From: Lepidonotus clava
Taxonomy: Eukaryota; Annelida; Polychaeta; Phyllodocida; Polynoidae
Length of the DNA: 64,000 nt
Assembly: GCA_936440205.1 (NCBI GenBank)
Contig: OW387148.1
Span: forward strand, 1,426,001 to 1,490,000
Direction of reading: 5' to 3'
Below, piece after piece: positions 9,900 to 21,953 of the stretch (within the stretch, counting starts at the first letter, position 1; every line of letters begins with the position of its first letter). The position numbers and the translations under genes are program-made. The notes below the pieces were generated by a model. The model ran no database searches and was not told the origin of the DNA. It saw only the letters and a list, made by a program, of their open reading frames with translations.

Positions 9900-12800
9900 A
9901 CCTGAGAAGTAATCACATTCTGAATAGGTTCTCATTTGTTTGGGCCTGAGAGTCTCCGTTATTGTGAGAAAGATAGCAGGAGCATAAACTTGTGTGTTGC
10001 ATGAAATCTGCCATTGAAGGAAAATAAAGGGACCCAAAACCAATATAATTGATAACATTTTCAAAACTCAGATAATTATAGGAATATGTTAGATGAGTCT
10101 AGGTCAGTGGTAAAGTATTACCTATGAAAACAAGCTCGAACCAAAGTAGATTTCCATGAGAGATGGCGATACTTCCAATTGTTTAAACCCCTTTTTTGCT
10201 GATCCACAGTAATTGAAACAAAAATGTCTTTTAAATGATTTCCTACTATATTTCATGGTTTAGATTTTAACACAGGCCAGAAATAGGCTCATGGAATAGA
10301 TTACGATGATTATTTGAGATCATTAATTTTTTGTATTGAATTTATTGGTTTTGGCCCAGTTATGAACACGTTCAAATGCTTCCCTAAAACCTAAAGATAA
10401 TTATTCTAGAATTTTAGGTTGTATACATAGGTGTTTTTTTTGCATTCTTTTTGCAGTCTGCCGTTTTGATATTAGATCAAAAAGGGACCAATCTTTTATC
10501 TCTCTGATTGGCGTTGTGTCAAAGAATTAGAGCCATGCATGGTTCTAATCTTTCTTTTGCTATTGCAAATTTCGGAATAGTGGTTTATCAATAGATCTAA
10601 GTATATGATGAATCCTATGTTATTCCAGTTTTATTACATTTTAAGCTTGAAAAGAGCATACTGTAGTTTATACATTTCCATTAGGTTTTCATCATTCTAG
10701 TGTTACAAATGATTGAATGAGAAAAAATAAATAACTTGCTCTAAACAGAAAACAGATCCAACCGATTTTCTTCTAATGCATTTTTCACATATTTGAAATC
10801 AATTTTCCTGATGAAAATACAATTTTTCTCATATGGATTATTTTAAACTCGTTGGAAAAGTGTATGTTGTATAAGAAAAATAATTATTTAACAAACTGAT
10901 TTTCAAAATCAGTTCAAAATCGGCCCAAAATTGCAACGTGGATCATGGCCTTAACTTGTCTTCATAATGTGTATGAACATTGAACAGTTGTACTATAATT
11001 CTTTATCATAAGCATAGACTCTGACCACCGACATGGGAGGTGGTGTCTAACTATGTCAATGTATACCCCTTTTGTGCTATTATGAAAATAAGAAATTTTA
11101 CCTTTAAGGATTGTACCTATACGGAAGATCATTCATGTGAGAGTGAATATGGTCAATAATAATGACTTGTTTTTCTAAGAACTTGTAATTAGTATCTCTA
11201 GATAGAGAGCTTATCTATAGGGTTCACCTACCTTTATATCGATCCGCATCGACCTCTTTTACAATGACCCTGTTCCTGGCCAATCACAATAACCAGTAGA
11301 GTCAAATCAAACTCCTTGATCTGGGGCAAAAAGCCATGGGTTTTACAGATCTCCAACTCGTCGCATTATCATTTTGGAATTGATTGGAGTGATATAGGAA
11401 GATGAGTCCCAGGGGTTGAGTTAAGTCCACTCTACCATTAATATTTTAATGTTAACATATGAAGCAAGATTGACTCGAGCAGGTATTCCAAGCGATCTTT
11501 TGTTTTGGGGGGGTCAGAAAAAGCTCACAGTCTGTTCTATACAATCGGCGGTAGTGTTAAGTCCCCTGAACAGGAACATATTCTAGGAAGTAGGGGTAAG
11601 ATCTATTACAATATACGTACACCTGCTAGCCATTAAAATAAAACTCCAGAGTTTACACTAGCCAATTATGTCGAAACAAAATGCATAAAGTAAATAATAA
11701 AAACTGCACTTGAACTGCCAAGGGTGATTTGATGCCTTGGTTATGCTTGTACATTTATGTATTCACCGGTTTATAATGGGCCTTTAATTTCTTTAATCAA
11801 GCCGACATGGGGAATATATTGAGACAGAAAAACTGCTGAGACCATTGGGAAGGGGAGGGGAGCCCGTAGGGGAGCAGGCTCTGGGAGACTTTGTGTCGAC
11901 TCAATAGGGGCGATTTGCATGAGGTTGGCGCGGGGGGCTATGATATACGGATCTGTTTATGGAGGGAGGAGGAAGGCTACTGCCATCTGCCCCTTACAGG
12001 CTGTGGTGATAGATAGGTGTGTCAAATCACATGGGAAAAGGCCCGAAATATACACCTCGACTAGCAGTAGCCCCAGCTGCCAGATCTGCCTAAGGGGGGA
12101 TGAAGGAGTGCCCAGCATACACCAGGGATGGCATGGGATAAAGCAATAGAGATAGAGACTGATAAGAGAACAAGATGTTGTCGGTTATAGATGATAATAA
12201 GATAATAATGCTGAGACAGGAGAGTAAAGAGATTGGAGAGATAACATCACAATGATCAACTAGAAGACGGGGGTATTCAGTGCTGGAACGTAACCGTCAT
12301 ACAAATCTATTGACTTACGGAATAGAAAAATGAGCATGTCAAAATGACAGATTTCAAAACTAAGATTCAAAAGGCTGATAAGAAACATACATCTTATGAG
12401 CTTGTTCGTAGACATGGAGAGAGTCCTCAAACATAGGTTCCTAGGCATTGACAATTAGAAAAACGACAAATTGTAATAAAATAAGTACAGAATAATATAG
12501 TATAGCTTTGAAACAATATAATTATGGAAATGCAAATTGCTCTGTGCAAAAAACAATTCAGAAGAGACAAGTGCAGTTCCTCTTTACACATGAACATAAT
12601 CAGTTTAAGATTTATGAGTTCTTTTTTGTAGGAAACGGGAAATACCTGAGGTCACAAAGCGTAACAATAGAGTACTTACCACAGTGATGATAACATAGTC
12701 CATACAGAAAAATGAAGGTAATAAACCAGATGAAGACATGAAGATAGCTAATGTCTTGGAGACAAACAGAGGTATGCACAGACAAATATTGAATTACCGT

Positions 12801-13450
12801 AATATTATGTTTCATTCTCATGTAAATGTATGAATCATAGGAACCTTGAATGATGTGTAAGATGTACTTGATGTTGATTGACAAGGATCTATTTTAGATA
12901 TTGTCAATGTCATAGACTGAAAATTACTTGAAATTTAGATATTGTAATGAATTAATGTGACCCTGAATATATTGTATTTCACATGTATAAATGTAATAAC
13001 CCTGAAAACGAAGGGAAACCTTGACGACTATTACTAATAAAAACCTTAAAACGAGAAGTAGACTTAAGATTAAGATTCGTGACAGGCGATTTGAGTTCTT
13101 CGATTGAAGTCCTTTGTTTAGGGGCACAAGATAGTGGGATATGCTGTCCGTGAAGCAGCAGAAAGCAACAATTAACAGTGATTAAGGTGAAAATAAAAAG
13201 CAATGCTTAGAGAATCAAGAACTGCTTGATTGTGTGTTGGCACTAATATACACCCGAAATTTGAGTTTCTACAGAGATATGTAGCCGTAATGTTAAATTA
13301 ATTCATCATTAAGACTTAGTGTTTTATTGCTCATCAAATTAAACCAAATTTCATTAAAAGAAATACCACATAAAATTATTATGTAGAACCTGTAGGGACA
13401 TGACTGTATTAACGAGAAGTTGCAATAAACACATTAAGAATATAGATAAA
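9900..13450. other. Long AT-rich non-coding stretch
   Basis: About 3.5 kb of AT-rich DNA before the LINE, the longest feature-poor interval in the window. The only structure I note is a 21-nt palindrome at 10894. Purine-rich sequence occurs at about 12130-12260. No coding, tRNA or repeat signature. Confidence 0.4.
10894..10914. repeat. 21-nt perfect palindrome
   Basis: AACTGATTTT and AAAATCAGTT flank a single central C. CAAAATC recurs immediately downstream. Confidence 0.6.
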
Positions 13451-13454
13451 AAGA

Positions 13455-15060
13455 TTTTTTTAATTTTTTTTTATAAATTTTATTAAACCATACTCACATA
13501 CATGTGATCTTCCGCATAGGTGTAGTAAATTCCTACATGACATTTATACAATACAGACATCCAACCAATTAGATGTTTAATATAAGAAATTCTGACATTA
13601 GGATCTGAACAAATAAGCAATGATAGTCTTAGTTTCAGTGTTGGTAATAACCTTTTCCCCTAGCTGAGTTCAGCATCGGGAAATCAGTATATATTATACA
13701 TCATATCATGAATAACACCCAAAAGTTTTCAGTTAAGTACATAGGAAGTAATTCTATTTCAATGTGTATAGCATAGTATCATGTGTAGTTCAAATTATCA
13801 TTTTAACTTCCAAAGACTAAGATCTGTTCCATGTCATATTTTTCTTAAGAGTTTGTTTGAACTCATAAAGGGAGTCTATTTCTTGTACATTCTTTGGCAA
13901 TGCATTCCACAGTTGACTGCCAACAAAGTGGGGTGATTTTTTATACAAGTTGCTTCTAACTTGTTCAGTTTTAAAGATTGATTTTTCTGCCTGCCGTGTA
14001 TCATGGGTGGGCTGGACCAAATAAGAATCGTCAAAGTGCAGTTTGTACATTTTACTTAATAACTGGAGGTCTCGTCTTTCATCCAATTTTTGAATCTTAG
14101 AGAGACTATGAAGGTCAGCTGTATTCATATCTCTGGGATCATCAATATTATTGCATAGCCTCAGAGCTCGGTTTTGTAATCGTTGTAATTTCTGCAAATC
14201 GTGTTTTCTACAGAAGTGAAGAAGAAATCCAACATATTCAACAAGAGGAAGAACAGCTTGTTTGTATAATGATATGCGAGTTTGTTGATCTAAAAGATAC
14301 TTAATCTTCCCTAATTGGAATATTTTATGGGAAAATCGTTTGAAGACTTGATTGAAATGAGACTCCAAGGTTAAGCATTCACCTAAGATTACACCCAGAT
14401 AAGTATATTGACGACAAGAGGACAGTTTTGTGCCAGTGACATGTAATGTATGGGGATTTGGCAATGCTCTTAACATACTGCGACTTCCATAGTAACATAT
14501 TTTGGATTTGTTGATATTGAGGTTTATATAATTTCTTAAACACCAATCACTGACTCCATTCAGTGAAAGCTGTAGGTTTTGTTCTATTGTGTTCTGATTC
14601 CCGTCAGCACAGTACAAGACTGCATCATCAGCGTATAGGATTATATTGACATTTGGGGTTTTTGACACAAAAATTAGGTCATTTATATAGCAAAGGAACA
14701 AGACTGGTCCGATTACAGACCCCTGGGGTACACCACATGTTAAAGGGAGCTCTCCAGATATATGATTATTTAGTTTAGTACGCACAGATCTATTGTCAAG
14801 GTAGCTTCTAATCCAATCTATCAATTGTTTAGAAATACCCATATCTATTAATTTAGAGATCAGGACCTTATGGTTTATTGAGTCAAAAGCCTTTGCAAAA
14901 TCCAGGTAGAGGGCTCCAATATAGTTTTTGCTATTTATGTTATCAGCCAAGAATTTTGTGTATGTAAAAATTGCATAAACCAGGTCTGAAACCATATTGG
15001 TCTGTCTCAATGATATCAATTGCCGATGACATAACTTGTAGTGCACGTAATTTGGCATAA
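13455..15060 (-). mobile_element. 5'-truncated jockey-superfamily LINE
   Basis: A non-LTR retrotransposon in minus orientation. It holds a reverse transcriptase frame (13817-15058), about 330 bp of 3' UTR, an AATAAA signal (minus strand, 13484-13479) and an A-rich tail (about 13472-13455). The endonuclease and ORF1 parts are absent, the usual result of 5' truncation during insertion. RT-like residues may persist weakly to about 15120, so the 5' edge is uncertain. I could not identify target-site duplications. The clade (CR1, Jockey, Rex1 or related) cannot be fixed without alignment. Confidence 0.85.
13817..15058 (-). CDS. LINE reverse transcriptase, 5'-truncated
   Basis: A 413-codon frame encoding the RT palm and C-terminal part of a LINE polyprotein, which copies element RNA into DNA at the nick by target-primed reverse transcription. 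Visible motifs: motif A LDFAKAFD (residues 52-59), motif B GVPQGS (109-114) followed by GPVLF, motif C YADD (142-145) with the catalytic aspartates, and YLGV (220-223). A typical C-terminal tail includes LQRLQNRALR and QLWNALP. The endonuclease and N-terminal RT are missing. QYGFRPGL, expected just before the palm, lies in another frame at 14999-14976, while HRQLISLR upstream and AIFTYTKF downstream are in the main frame; this suggests a pair of compensating indels. The annotated ATG is therefore an artefact of truncation. The rest of the palm and tail is intact, so the copy is fairly young. Confidence 0.85.
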   Translation of the reverse strand: MPNYVHYKLCHRQLISLRQTNMVSDLVYAIFTYTKFLADNINSKNYIGALYLDFAKAFDSINHKVLISKLIDMGISKQLIDWIRSYLDNRSVRTKLNNHISGELPLTCGVPQGSVIGPVLFLCYINDLIFVSKTPNVNIILYADDAVLYCADGNQNTIEQNLQLSLNGVSDWCLRNYINLNINKSKICYYGSRSMLRALPNPHTLHVTGTKLSSCRQYTYLGVILGECLTLESHFNQVFKRFSHKIFQLGKIKYLLDQQTRISLYKQAVLPLVEYVGFLLHFCRKHDLQKLQRLQNRALRLCNNIDDPRDMNTADLHSLSKIQKLDERRDLQLLSKMYKLHFDDSYLVQPTHDTRQAEKSIFKTEQVRSNLYKKSPHFVGSQLWNALPKNVQEIDSLYEFKQTLKKNMTWNRS

Positions 15061-15940
15061 ATTTGGTAATTTATGGACAGACACGCTTTTAATTGAGGAA
15101 GGATGATGTGTCTTGTCAAAAGATGGTATGCATTGTAAAATGCAACCAAAAGAAATAATATGATATAGCAAAGTTGTCTGCAACCTTAAAACCAGCAATT
15201 TTAACCCTGTCACCTAATATGAGCATTTGAAGCGTTTAATGTAGAATATCATTTCCCCTTCCTTTTCCTATATTCTTTTTTTTCTAATGTTGGATAGCCA
15301 AAAAGACCTGACATGAGTAGAGTGATTTGTTCTGTATAACTACATTGTGTTGACACCAATCGACACTTCCCTTGTTTGGGGTTTTAATAATTCAAAGAAT
15401 GAACTCAAATTTTATCTCTGAGTTAAGAGTGCAAATGATCTTCTATTCATGCTTACATGGCTATTCAAATTACATTTGACACGACAATGTGCTATTATTC
15501 ATGAAGTTATGCATGGATGGAAGCTGGGTGACTCCTGTCATACTATAAATACACCGTTTACATTGAATAATCATAGATGTACTCGAGAGGTTAACCTGTA
15601 AATAAAAAAAACACCAAAAAAACAACAAGTAACAGGTTATGGGATATACAAAGTTTTATGGGTTTTTATTTCCAAACGTTTTCAAGAGGACTTGATCTTT
15701 CAGATAATTTGTAAATCATGCTATGATAACCATTTAACTTTGAAAGTTAATTGCTGTTAACAAATCTTATTACCTTGTAAGTGAAGGCATGACATACTCA
15801 GCAAACTTTGCTACGGTATCATGAGATGTAAAAATAATACTGAATACTTGATGTCTGGATAAAAAAAACTATTCAAAGGGGGAAAGGGTCACACCCAGTA
15901 ATATGCCATGGCCAATAAGCCAGACAATAATCATAGAGAA
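15061..15940. other. AT-rich non-coding stretch
   Basis: AT-rich DNA on the 5' side of the LINE. Its first 60-150 bp may be decayed LINE sequence: KSVSVHKLPNLCQI on the minus strand weakly resembles the RPVSVLPxLSKI region of RTs. The rest shows nothing recognisable. Confidence 0.3.
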
Positions 15941-15942
15941 AA

Positions 15943-15953
15943 GCAGACGACAT
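15943..15953 (-). promoter_or_regulatory. Recurrent motif WTGTCGTCTGY, copy 4
   Basis: Minus strand ATGTCGTCTGC at the left edge of the GC-rich block that begins about 15960. Confidence 0.6.
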
Positions 15954-16560
15954 TTAAACTCGTCAGGATACGCTGATTCCCGCGTTTCCTTCGCCGACAC
16001 GCCTCATCGAGCCGCCACCTTTGGAGTGCGCGTCCCGCTGGCAGCCTGACCAATGGGCAGCCATGCTCAAAGAGAGGCGTTCCACTTGACTGGATCCTGC
16101 ACCCATTGACCCTGATCGGGCTAACTTGGGCGGTGTTGGCGTGTGGGGTGTACCTCTGATCTCTGGTCCCCCGAGGAATCAGACATCAATTTTTTACCTC
16201 AGCATCGTTTTGCGTCCGTCTGGTCAGGTCTGGGCCTAGCAGACCGGTCACTTTGTCTTGACCGCATCCAAGGGGGGTCAACATGTATAATGCTGTTTGT
16301 AGCATTCCTCCTGACAACCTGACCCTCTGCCCCGACAACTCGGACACGTCAATGACGTGACGTCACGGGGTGCGCTGACCGGAAGTGAGGTGGTGTTGTT
16401 TTGGTCCGCTGAGGCATGGCGATAAAAGGGCGTAATCAGGGTTGTTTGGGGTGTCAGTTTCAATCTTGGCTCTAAAAGGGGGAATCACGTTCACGGCCAA
16501 TCGACCTGAAAGTGGGTTAGGCGGAGGGGGATTAGGCCCAGGGTGCTAGAAGTGACTTAC
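15954..16560. other. GC-rich regulatory-like block
   Basis: A CpG-containing block with a CCAAT-type word (GACCAATGG, about 16049), the CRE+ETS pair at 16357-16387 and several GGTCA words. The minus-strand frame at 16278-16463 has no domain and looks like chance. Confidence 0.35.
16357..16387 (+). promoter_or_regulatory. CRE + ETS module
   Basis: A perfect palindromic CRE (GTGACGTCAC, 16357-16366) is followed 11 bp later by a full ETS consensus (ACCGGAAGTG, 16378-16387). The pairing is common in animal promoters and enhancers. No convincing open frame follows, so the transcribed product, if any, is unknown. Confidence 0.45.
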
Positions 16561-17400
16561 CTGAAGAAACATGGCAAATAGCCACACCTGGAAATCTGCC
16601 GTCCTTTACTTTGATTCTGTGATTTCTAAATCAACCCCTCCTAGAGTCGACTTTGGCATTATGTTTCAGTGATGTTGTTATGTGACCGTGTTTGTATTTT
16701 GTTTGTATTTCCTAAACATGAGTAGTAGTTACCTTACGTCTTTAAAAGAGCCAACAACACATTTAAATTTAACTTTTGGTAGATGGAGACCCCTTTTATG
16801 CCAATTGAAAGTAAACATCTTTAAAGGTTTACAGACTTTTTTCTCTAAATCTCACTGGCATCGCGATTCGGGGATGCAGGTCGTAATACTGTGGATCAAT
16901 AACAACCTATTGTTTTGGGCCTTCTTGGTGTCAGATTAAGCTAGTTTCCATTAGGGAAGTCAACAAAGTCTTCTTCAAAAGTGCACGGAATGAATGACAG
17001 GTGGGGACTTTTTTAAATAATTTGCATCTAACAACTTTTGAAAGTATCTGTGACGTCAGTATGGAAACTATAAGACAGTTGGTAATATGGTGTCAGGGTA
17101 GTTTTTAATATGATTTTAGTCCCAGAAGTTTTCATCAAGTTTCAGATTTTACACTTAACAAAGCAAAAGAGACCAGAACCCAATTCTAAAGTGTTTCTCA
17201 AATTAAACTTCAAGTTGTTAATGTTCTATTGCATACAACACAACTAGAAACTAGAAAGAAAGTTGGCGGGTAGCCTACTCGAAACATGTGAAGATAGAAT
17301 GATTGAAATCTTGAAAGTTTAATGACGATTTACTTTGTGAACTTATTTAATCACAACACAAGCTCCGAACCCCTTTCTTCTTCCCAGACTTTCTGAGTGC
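16561..17400. other. AT-rich non-coding stretch
   Basis: AT-rich DNA with no gene or repeat that I recognise. The frame at 16682-16939 is AT-biased and lacks any domain. Confidence 0.35.
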
Positions 17401-18364
17401 ATGGCTGCCAAACATGTCAGGGAAGAGGAAATGTTATGTTTTGGCCAAAGAAATCTCCTGCCGTCCCTTTTAGGCAGCAGATCCTTCTGTTGTGCCTCGC
17501 GCAAAAGACACATTAAACGTAAAAGCTTGTCGCCGCGGCTAGATAGGATCCATTTCTTGCCGATTTCGGAGTGAACAGAACCGAATTAGCTCAAATGTAT
17601 GCTTTTAATTGCGGGCAGAATACAAGATCTAGAGACGACAATGGATCGTCGTAGGTTTCCCTCCTCATATTCGGTGGGTTATTTCCCGGTGAAAATGAGA
17701 CAAGATTGAAAAAGATGGGAGGCGGACTGCGATGGCGAAGCACAAAAACGACGACGACTTCCTACGAACTATCGTCGGTGCATTTAACGTAATTGAAATC
17801 TATGGCGCCGAGACAAAAGTCTTGTTTTCTTTGAAGATAGGCAATGCAGCTAGCTCCTACCTCCCATTAGATAGAGAAGTGGGTGAATGGAAACAGCAGT
17901 AGCCTGATAAAGTAAACATTTTTATTGTAAATATTACATTTCACTGGTGTGTACACGTTATATGCGGCCGTGAAGATTACCAGCGGACAGAAATTGGATA
18001 CAGTTCCTTTGAAGGGGGAGATTTGATAGAGCATGCTGGCCATAAAAGCCGCGGCCAAGATAGACCTTGAGGGAAATGTTCCGGAGGCCACATAATAGTC
18101 AATGGCTATGTCTATTCTGACCCAGTGCGATATTTATTGGGCTGCGAGAGCATTGATCATATAGGTAGCATGAATCATTGGTGTCTTTTGTCGGCCTTGA
18201 GTGCGTCCCGGCAGAGCGGCCTGAATTGGATGAATACAACCTATCTCTGAATGGGCTGTGTTGTGTTTAGCCCCAGCCCCTGTGTGGCAAATTGCGTCCG
18301 TTTTTGTCTGTTTCACGTTCGCCGCGCGCGCTTCTCTTTGCGCGCATCCTTCCGAATGTTTGAA

Positions 18365-18375
18365 ATGTCGTCTGC
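18365..18375 (+). promoter_or_regulatory. Recurrent motif WTGTCGTCTGY, copy 5
   Basis: ATGTCGTCTGC within a CpG-dense stretch rich in GCGCGC (18318-18415). Confidence 0.6.
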
Positions 18376-19021
18376 GCAAGGCCTTCTTTGCTTCCCGCGC
18401 TTTTGTGGGCGCGCGGCTCAATGAAAGCTGCTGTTTACTTAGATTATACGCAGCCACCTTTGCCGTGTTTCTACTTTTTCTATGATACATTGTACTCTAT
18501 TCGGTCCTGAGGACAATAAATTTTTGTGTCCGTTTCAAAGAGCCTTCCCCTGAGCGCACAGATCACAAGCATATAAGAGTACAATGACGGTACCATGGCT
18601 GACAGTATTAAAAGGCTTGCGATCGCAACACCACGCCAAAGTTTAGCCAGAAAGCACCCGGAAAGGCTGGGCTGCCACGACGAAGGAAGGATCTACAAGT
18701 AGGAAGAGGGGTTCATTCCCATTTTAGGGTGGTTAAACTGCGAGTTGGCGAGGAACGTCAAGAACCCAGGAGGATGTTTTGTGTTTAGAAACGATCAAAG
18801 CAAAAGTGGATAGATCTCGTTGGAAGTGTGTTTTGCAGGAGTATAACGTGTCTATAAACCAGCTTGGTATAGATATAACCGGTGCGGATTTTTAAGTAAT
18901 GTGTGTGTGGATAATGTGTAAGGATTCGGTATAGTGTATCTTAAAATGCCCTGAGGATGTGACTGAGGGATGTACGATGAGGTGGGCACGTAGGTGGCGG
19001 CTTTCAAACTGCTGCAGCTTT

Positions 19022-19032
19022 TTGTCGTCTGC
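19022..19032 (+). promoter_or_regulatory. Recurrent motif WTGTCGTCTGY, copy 6
   Basis: TTGTCGTCTGC; a near copy, CGTCGTCTGA, lies about 20 bp downstream in the same orientation. Confidence 0.6.
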
Positions 19033-19130
19033 TTCTGCGTCTCTCGTCGTCTGACCTCCATACGGATGACCTTGTCTGACCTCTAACGGGAGCTGGGGCC
19101 GCCGGTCGATCCAGCCTCAATTCAACTCCT

Positions 19131-21070
19131 GCTCTGCCTCACTGCCGTTACAAATTATTCAAAAAGCACACCCCTATGTCGGTGCGGGTGGCTCACAGAT
19201 GCGTTCGATTGTATTTCATCCGCCTAGGTGGGCGAAAATAGAAGGAAGGAGCGGCGAATTGATCCTTGTTCTGTTGAACTGTGTCGTTGTGTAGGGTCGA
19301 TGGCACTTAAGACTCCGCATGTATTTTCTGGGCAGGTAAAAGTTATAGAAAGACACAGGTATTTCATTTTAAATTATGATGGAACACCTTGTGCTATAGC
19401 CAATATGCTGTCCTCTCTCCAACAATCATGCATTATCATATTACATGTTGGTTAACAACTGAATGGACTGGTCAGAAACCCAAAAAAGAAATTAGTACCA
19501 CTGGCCTTTACGGCGGGACTTTTTGCATCTACCAAAACACCAAGACTGTGTTATGGCGGCACTTAGTTAACTTCCATATGAGGTTAAAACTAAAAGCATT
19601 ATTTTAGAGACATTTATAATTTTAATGTTATGAGACATTTCACTCTTTCGTGATGTTGATCAAATTTTAGTTTTGAATTTCTCATCTCTTTCCACAAAAT
19701 TCTATCCGACATGTAAGCAAATAAGGCACTTCCATTCTGTTTGAAGTACGAGTAAATATACAGTAATATGAGATATGATTAGATCCACAGATGGAAGCAG
19801 AAAAAACGCTGGCATATTATATACCGTGGAATTACATACTTTTCTGCAAATCCCAGCCACATGCGAACCACCTCCGCGCGCGATAACAAACATGGGCCTA
19901 GGTGTAAAAAGCTGGTGGATTTATTTACCTTTTCCTCTATCCACTCTAACCCTGGGAGAGCCGACAGGTAGCGATGTTTGTTTCACACACAAATCGACAT
20001 GTAGTGCCCCTGAAATGTACATCGTTGGCCAGAAATGTGCACCTGATGGCCTTAGAGTCTTATCTGGTCAAATACACGCTGCCGCTCATATTTTGTGTAT
20101 GTAGGGGGCCTAGGGAGGTGCTAGGGGAAAGGGGTCCTAACCCCCCACCCCCACCCCAGCCCCTGAGAACGGGATGATCGCAGGTATGCCTCACCTGTGT
20201 ACTTTCAACAAGAACCACCGCGGACAGAACTAGGCACCTCTTTGTCAACCCCACAGACCGAGATTTGAATGAAAGCCACTGGGGAAATTCAAAAATGGCC
20301 TGCTTGTTAATATGAAATACCAAAGGGTGACTGGAATCTTGTATCAATTTGACGTTGTTCAGCTTGTGGAGCGGTTGGGAAGGCTAGGTGATTAAGAATG
20401 GCCATGTGTGGTCGCAAAAACATGTTATATATGAAAAATAGAGACAGATTTTAGAATTTGAGAAAGGCTTAACTGTCTTCTACCAGTCAACTTGACCTTG
20501 AGCGTGGCACCTGAAAAATACTCTGGTCGGATCCGTCCAAACGACATACATCTACACCTCTAGATGTAAGAAAGAAACAAAGCGGCGGTCTATGCTGCAA
20601 AACATCCATTTGAGGAAAATATCCCTCGTTTTCATTTAGACCTTACAGGAATACTATATTTCACTATGTATAATTATAATTTAGTGATTATTAATGCTTT
20701 AGCCTTAGCTTTTACCGAATCTACACTATAAAGATTATGTCAAAGTGTCTAGATTTATTTCATGTAAATGATATATTATGTTTTGGGAAAAAACTGTTAT
20801 GGTTAAAATTGCACACAGAAAAGAAGTTATCAACTCTTTAAGATAGGCCCTGCCATGTACTATGAATTGATACACATGCCACTTGTTAGCCGCTATCTAT
20901 CACATTTTGACAGAACTTACTGCATACATAATGGAAAATATATTTATCAATGTTTAGAATAATATAATGGAATAGTTAACGCCAGTTTTAAAACCCATCT
21001 AGCAGCCGTTACGGTAGAGGGCAAGAGATGGAAAGTAATTAGTTTTGGGACGACATGACATCTGCCAGAA
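19131..21070. other. AT-rich non-coding stretch
   Basis: Mostly AT-rich. It contains a small inverted repeat: TACATCTA (20547-20554) and TAGATGTA (20561-20568). No gene recognised. Confidence 0.35.
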
Positions 21071-21364
21071 GTAATAGGTGAGGGGTGTGGGTTTTATCAT
21101 TGTTATCGCCCTCACTCCTAACCCCCACAGTTACAGAGTAACCCCTGGGTCTGCCCCCTCCCCACATCTGTCCTGGACACCAGGGCTACCCCCCCCCCCC
21201 CCCCACCTAATCAGACCCCAACATTCTAACCCACGTGAACCTATCTCTGGCTATTTGGCTCTAATCTTCACCTCGCCGATTCTGTCCGCTAGACTTGGCC
21301 CATCCAGGAGCGCCTTCCCAGGAATTTTGAAGGAGGCAGACGTAGAATTATTATCTTGAACTGG

Positions 21365-21381
21365 CCGGCCCCCTGCTGGGA
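21365..21381 (-). promoter_or_regulatory. CTCF-like motif, minus orientation
   Basis: The reverse strand reads CCAGCAGGGGGCCGG, 13 of 15 consensus positions; the base after GGC is C instead of a purine. Confidence 0.35.
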
Positions 21382-21942
21382 CAGCCCATCCCTTGTTGGG
21401 GGCTGCCGGGGGCTCGGGGCCCGACCCCCCAGGCAAATTTTACCCCTGTCTGGGTACGAGTGGCGGCGCCCCGCCCCCGGGTCAAGGGGTTGGGGGCTCC
21501 CCCGGCCCCCCGGGGCGCGGCGGCCGGGGGGAGGGTGGCAGGTGTGGGCGCTTCAATGTGGAGAAATTTTATCTTATTTCAGTCCATTTTTGGTGCTCGC
21601 CGCGGCGAATTGTATAAAGTTTCCGATGACAAAAAGCCGGCCGACACTTTCAATCCGTGTGCCGGTGCCGAGGTGTCAGTGGGCGGGGAGGGCTACCATT
21701 CACCGTCCGCCCGCTAGGGCTGGGTCCCGTCGGCTTGACTTAACCTGGTTAATATAAGCTCCAAATTTACCAAGTTTTTCCATCAGGAGCCGTGCGCGCC
21801 CTGAATTAAGCGGGTATTGTTAGTCGGCGGGATATGTTATTAGAGCGTCGACCCGCGGTCCGCGCCGCCGGAATCCGATATCATTAACGCCGGGCTCCCC
21901 GAGTACCCGCGCTTTCCGCCGAAACCAGCGCGCGGGGGACGG

Positions 21943-21953
21943 TTGTCGTCTGC
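21943..21953 (+). promoter_or_regulatory. Recurrent motif WTGTCGTCTGY, copy 7
   Basis: TTGTCGTCTGC, immediately right of a CG-dense stretch (GCGCGCGGGGGACGG). Confidence 0.6.

Larger units (their letters stand above)
17401..19130. other. CpG-rich mixed block
   Basis: CpG-rich around 17520-17780 and 18230-18430, with partial copies of the recurrent word (AGACGACAA at 17633-17641). Two full copies (18365, 19022) and one partial (TCGTCGTCTGA near 19045) follow. Two overlapping frames near 18134-18490 on opposite strands have no domain. Confidence 0.35.

Noticed and set aside
10100-10145. tRNA or tRNA-SINE look-alike (GGTCAGTGGTAAAG followed by GCTCGAACC)
   Set aside because: The second block is in the wrong orientation for a B box, and there is no cloverleaf or acceptor stem.
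15061-15213. Extension of the LINE to 15213
   Set aside because: Frames here show at most a weak RPVSVLP-like resemblance; the boundary cannot be supported beyond about 15060-15120.
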